A program made the translations under genes and the position numbers. Under the pieces are notes generated by a model, which was not told where the DNA came from, made no database searches, and saw only the letters and a program-made list of their open reading frames with translations. This document shows positions 61,110-64,000 of a stretch of 64,000 bases of DNA, piece after piece. Position 1 is the first letter of the stretch. Every line of letters begins with the position of its first letter. The stretch is from Methylophilus glucosoxydans (lineage in GTDB: Bacteria; Pseudomonadota; Gammaproteobacteria; Burkholderiales; Methylophilaceae): NCBI RefSeq assembly GCF_042676145.1, contig NZ_JBHTJW010000002.1, forward strand, positions 1,798,001 to 1,862,000. The letters run 5' to 3'.

Positions 61110-61385
61110 CTGAACCTCCAATATTACCTACTTGCAGTGACCTGCCTCCCGGCCTGTTGATTGCCGGTCATGCTGCCACCTCTTTTGAACTTCAATATCC
61201 TGTCAGGACACTTTCACATGGATCACATTATGCGCTGACCCTGCCTATTCAAATCAGCAAATAAGACGGATTAATGTTGCCTATTTTGCAAAGCAGTCCA
61301 GCTGGCGCAATGTTACAGTGCTCACCATGAGATAAGAGGTGATGGCCTCCCCCACGAAACGAGTACAGGATGAAAGGAGACACCT

Positions 61386-61751
61386 ATGAACGCAGGCGGT
61401 ATTGATGCACAACGCATCTCCTCCATGCTGGCGCAATTACGGGCGGCGGCTCAAAAACCAGAAGGTCTGGGCAACAGTGCTATTGCCAATCCTGTCGCCA
61501 AGCCGCCCCAGGCAAGCCCGACGACACAAGTGAGCTTTAGTGATGCGCTGAAATCCTCTCTGGACCAGGTCAACAATATGCAATTGCAGGCCGAACAAAT
61601 GGGCAAGGATTTTGCCATGGGAAATGACAATGTCAGCCTGTCTGATGTCATGATCTCCGGGCAAAAAGCGAATATCGCCTTTCAGGCCACAGTGCAAGTC
61701 CGCAACAAACTGGTCACCGCCTATCAGGACATGATGAATATGCAAGTCTAG
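61386..61751 (+). CDS. fliE: Flagellar hook-basal body protein FliE
   Basis: A 121-residue protein with central VSFSDALKSSLDQVNNMQLQAEQMGKDFAMG and C-terminal VSLSDVMISGQKANIAFQATVQVRNKLVTAYQDMMNMQV, all canonical. It links the MS ring to the rod. AAAGGAG lies 7 bases before the ATG. It is transcribed divergently from fliF across a 276-base spacer in which I could not identify a convincing promoter. Confidence 0.96.
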   Translation: MNAGGIDAQRISSMLAQLRAAAQKPEGLGNSAIANPVAKPPQASPTTQVSFSDALKSSLDQVNNMQLQAEQMGKDFAMGNDNVSLSDVMISGQKANIAFQATVQVRNKLVTAYQDMMNMQV

Positions 61752-61815
61752 GCTTAACTAGCCAGCTGGCGACTGGGCCAGACCATCAGTCCGTTTTAAC
61801 AGTGAGAAAAGAACA

Positions 61816-63411
61816 ATGCAGGCTCAACCCGTGGCTGGCTTGATACAACACACCCCCTCTGCCCCGCTGATGCGACTCAATGGCACGCCAGTATTGCGGC
61901 CATCAGGCAGTACCGCCAGCCACGAGTCACCTGACGCCGTGTTAGCCAGCAACCCCGCGAATGTTCAAGCCTGGTTTCAAAAGGGGATGCTGTTCAAGCA
62001 GCAAAAAAATGCCCCGCAGGCCCTGCACTGTTTTAACCAGGCCCTGCATCTTGCGCCTGAGCATGAACCCACACTTATCGAATGCGGCAACTTGCTGTTT
62101 GAATTAGAGCAATTTGAGTTTTCGCTCGCCCATCATGAATTTGCTTTACAGTTAAACCCGGCTTGCGTTGCCGCCTTGCACAGCAAAAGCCTGATCCTGA
62201 GTCGGCTCGGCCGCTATGAAGAAGCCTTGCTCAGTGCAAACCAACTGGTCTGCTATGCACCCACGCTGGCACCGGCCTTATTGTGCCGAGGCAGCATCTT
62301 ACACGTGCTTGGCCGCCATCATGAGGCCTTGGCCAGCTATCAGCAAATCCCGCTAGACGATCAGCAGAACGCGTTGTTTTACCTTAATCTGGCCAACCTG
62401 TATCTGGATATGCTGGACATTGACATGGCCAGCGACTGTTATCGTCAGGCGCTGGCACTGGAGCCAAACAACCCGACCTTGCACTGGAATCTGGCATTAT
62501 TCCAGTTGCTCACAGGTGATTATGCGCAAGGCTGGGCCATGTACGAAAGTGGCAAACATGCGCCACATCTGCCCAGGGGACGCCGTGCGGTCTGTGTGCA
62601 ACCGATGTGGACCGGCGAACAATCCCTGCAAGGCAAACGTATCTTGCTTTACGCCGAACAGGGGCTGGGCGATACCATCCAGTTTATACGCTACGCCAAA
62701 CTGGTCGCCGCCTTGGGTGCACAGGTCATTATTGAAGCGCAAGCGAGCCTGATTCCCTTGTTGCGCTCACTGGGGCCAGACTATTTACTGATTGCTGCAG
62801 GCACCGCGTATCAGGACTATGATTACCATTGTTCGCTCATGAGCTTGCCATATGTCTTCAAGACAGAGCTCGGCAATCTGCCTCAGCACACCCCTTACCT
62901 GTTTGCCGCGCCTGACAAGGTAAGCCGTCTGCAGATGACTAGTCAGAACAGATTACGGGTAGGCCTGGTCTGGTCAGGATCCACCACGCATCAGAAAGAT
63001 CGTTACCGCAGTATTCCGCTAGCGCAGCTGGCGCCGTTGCTGGCACTGGATGCGAGTTTTCATAGCCTGCAAAAAGAAGTTCGCGATACTGACCAGGCTG
63101 CGTTAAGCGGGCTACCACAACTCACGCAGCACCAGGCCGAACTAGAGGATTTTAGCGATACCGCTGCGCTCATCGCACGCATGGATCTGATTATTTCAGT
63201 AGATACGTCCGTCGCACATCTGGCTGGCGCCATGCACAAACCGGTATGGATATTGTTACCTGACCCACCAGACTTCCGCTGGCTGCTCGCACGCGAAGAC
63301 AGTCCGTGGTACCCCTCGGCCAGACTGTTCAGAGCGCATGACCATGATTGGACAAGTGTCATTACAGACGTCAAACAGGCGCTGGCAGAAGTGATTGCAG
63401 AAAAAGCGTAG
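61816..63411 (+). CDS. TPR protein with C-terminal GT9-like domain
   Basis: A 531-residue protein. Residues about 45-260 hold tetratricopeptide repeats (ANVQAWFQKGMLFKQQKNAPQALHCFNQAL and several further copies). Residues about 265-525 resemble family 9/heptosyltransferase-like GT-B enzymes: RILLYAEQGLGDTIQFIRYAKLVAALGAQ, VGLVWSGSTTHQKDRYRSIPLAQLAPLL and DLIISVDTSVAHLAGAMHKPVWIL. Such TPR-GT proteins are common next to flagellar genes and are suspected of glycosylating flagellin or related proteins. It follows fliE by 64 bases in the same direction. The acceptor is unknown. Confidence 0.82.
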   Translation: MQAQPVAGLIQHTPSAPLMRLNGTPVLRPSGSTASHESPDAVLASNPANVQAWFQKGMLFKQQKNAPQALHCFNQALHLAPEHEPTLIECGNLLFELEQFEFSLAHHEFALQLNPACVAALHSKSLILSRLGRYEEALLSANQLVCYAPTLAPALLCRGSILHVLGRHHEALASYQQIPLDDQQNALFYLNLANLYLDMLDIDMASDCYRQALALEPNNPTLHWNLALFQLLTGDYAQGWAMYESGKHAPHLPRGRRAVCVQPMWTGEQSLQGKRILLYAEQGLGDTIQFIRYAKLVAALGAQVIIEAQASLIPLLRSLGPDYLLIAAGTAYQDYDYHCSLMSLPYVFKTELGNLPQHTPYLFAAPDKVSRLQMTSQNRLRVGLVWSGSTTHQKDRYRSIPLAQLAPLLALDASFHSLQKEVRDTDQAALSGLPQLTQHQAELEDFSDTAALIARMDLIISVDTSVAHLAGAMHKPVWILLPDPPDFRWLLAREDSPWYPSARLFRAHDHDWTSVITDVKQALAEVIAEKA

Positions 63412-63412
63412 A

Positions 63413-63477
63413 CGCAGTAACTCTCTGGCAAAACAAGATGCGGCAATGTTACTGCGACAAAGTCTCTATCTGAGACT
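63413..63477. repeat. Two inverted repeats between convergent genes
   Basis: CGCAGTAAC (63413-63421) pairs with GTTACTGCG (63448-63456), and AGTCTC (63461-63466) pairs with GAGACT (63472-63477). They occupy the short space between the convergent TPR-GT and FlhB-like genes and may end transcription, but neither is followed by a T tract. Confidence 0.4.
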
Positions 63478-63484
63478 GGCCAGT

Positions 63485-63763
63485 TTAATGGTCGGCCTGC
63501 CCTTGTTCCAGCTTGTATAACCAGGCCAGAATTTCAGCAATCGCCTGGTACAGCTGCGGGGGAATATGGGCATCGAGTTCGACCTGCATGAGCAGGTTGA
63601 GCATGGCTTGTGACTCATGCACATAGACTTCGTGTTCTTGCGCCAGGGCAATGATGCGTTGTGCGAGCAGACCATTGCCTTTGGCCACCACGCGTGGCGC
63701 CAAATCCCCGGCTTCGTAAGCCAGGGCCACGGCAGATTGGGTATAAGGCTTATCCTGCTGCAT
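63485..63763 (-). CDS. FlhB C-terminal-like protein (FhlB/YlqH type)
   Basis: A 92-residue soluble protein. The sequence AVALAYEAGDLAPRVVAKGNGLLAQRIIALAQEHEVYVHESQAMLNLL follows the cytoplasmic domain of FlhB after the NPTH cleavage site, but no NPTH and no membrane part exist. Such stand-alone FlhB-C homologues occur in many flagellated bacteria. In some studied species they partly replace FlhB-C in export. The start overlaps the end of the FliK-like gene by 14 bases, so the two are probably cotranslated. A longer start at 63793 is possible. Confidence 0.85.
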   Translation of the reverse strand: MQQDKPYTQSAVALAYEAGDLAPRVVAKGNGLLAQRIIALAQEHEVYVHESQAMLNLLMQVELDAHIPPQLYQAIAEILAWLYKLEQGQADH

Positions 63764-64000
63764 ATTGCGGCCTGTGCTGCGCGATTTCTTCACGCACGAT
63801 TTGCAAGGAATCCAGCTTCACGCCAGAAGCTTGCAGATTCATGGCCAGCGTACTGCGGCCAGATTGCATTTCCTTGAGGCTCGCTGCATCCGTGGGCTGT
63901 ACACGTACACTAAAGCGCCCGTTAGCCAGCGTGATTCTTACAGCCACCTCGCCCAGCCTTGGCAGCTGCAATTTCAAATTGCTAAACAAACTGTTTAAGG
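63750..64000 (-). CDS. Second FliK-like (Flg_hook domain) protein, C-terminal part
   Basis: An open frame enters from the right edge and ends at TAA 63750-63752, giving 82 residues in the window. The segment LQLPRLGEVAVRITLANGRFSVRV followed by a LNLQASGVKLDSLQI-type strand (here MNLQASGVKLDSLQI) matches the end of Flg_hook domains in FliK proteins. It is distinct from the complete fliK at 54324-55703. Its stop overlaps the FlhB-like gene. The TTG at 63989 is internal, since the frame continues to the edge. Confidence 0.7.
   Translation of the reverse strand, partial: LNSLFSNLKLQLPRLGEVAVRITLANGRFSVRVQPTDAASLKEMQSGRSTLAMNLQASGVKLDSLQIVREEIAQHRPQYAAG

Noticed and set aside
61302..61317. A sigma-54-like sequence (TGGCGC) before fliE
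   Set aside because: At the required spacing the -12 element reads CA instead of GC, so it was not annotated as a promoter.
1..64000. CRISPR arrays, tRNA or rRNA genes, transposases, phage genes and attachment sites
   Set aside because: Nothing with the needed repeats, folds or motifs was recognised while reading. The AT-rich island has no integrase or bordering tRNA.

Overview
The window looks like a chromosomal segment of a flagellated Gram-negative bacterium. It carries TonB-dependent receptors, an OmpW-family porin, a flagellum with L and P rings (FlgH, FlgI), and an ABC-exported surface glycan. Protein style, moderate GC content and gene order suggest a betaproteobacterium, possibly Methylophilaceae. 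No rRNA or marker gene fixes this, so the assignment is inference.

Positions 1-9.6 kb are an envelope and transport region. A DUF1826-type C-terminus and a small DUF2946-like protein precede a first TonB-dependent receptor. A second unit, behind a Fur-box-like site, encodes a TonB receptor, an ABC ATPase and two DUF3526-type permeases joined by ATGA overlaps. A periplasmic aspartoacylase-family (M14-like) enzyme converges on it. Positions 9.8-17.9 kb are mostly housekeeping: a small secreted coiled-coil protein, an OmpW porin with a well-placed FNR-type site, a PF13679-like methyltransferase, a DUF481 outer-membrane protein, the ribosome-assembly GTPase YlqF/RbgA, a membrane diguanylate cyclase and the helicase Rep.

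Positions 18-35.4 kb form a surface polysaccharide cluster of the ABC-transporter type, with Wzm/Wzt present and no Wzx or Wzy seen. It has GDP-L-fucose synthesis (Gmd, Fcl), GalE, several GT2 and GT4 glycosyltransferases, a GT11 fucosyltransferase, three different methyltransferase types (TylF-like, FkbM fused to GT2, DUF268), an initiating sugar-phosphate transferase and a WbpM/CapD-type dehydratase. The interior (about 19.5-32.95 kb) is clearly AT-rich, and both edges of this composition change fall inside genes. The ABC-F protein Uup follows.

Positions 37.3-64 kb are a flagellar locus. flgN, flgM and flgA (minus) diverge from flgBCDEFGHIJ and flgKL (plus). A convergent minus-strand unit runs fliF-G-H-I-J-K, then fliL-M-N-O-P-Q-R, with fliE diverging from fliF. 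Two clear sigma-28 promoters are visible, before flgM and before flgK. After fliE comes a TPR plus GT9-like protein, a candidate for flagellin glycosylation. The window ends in a second FliK-like C-terminus overlapping a stand-alone FlhB C-terminal-like protein. Flagellin, cap and flhAB/FG genes are not in the window.

No rRNA, tRNA, insertion sequence, CRISPR array or prophage was recognised. The least explained items are the TonB receptor/DUF3526 transporter operon, the GT2-FkbM fusion with a 13-bp inverted repeat and an A10 tract at its domain junction, and the extra FliK/FlhB-like pair.
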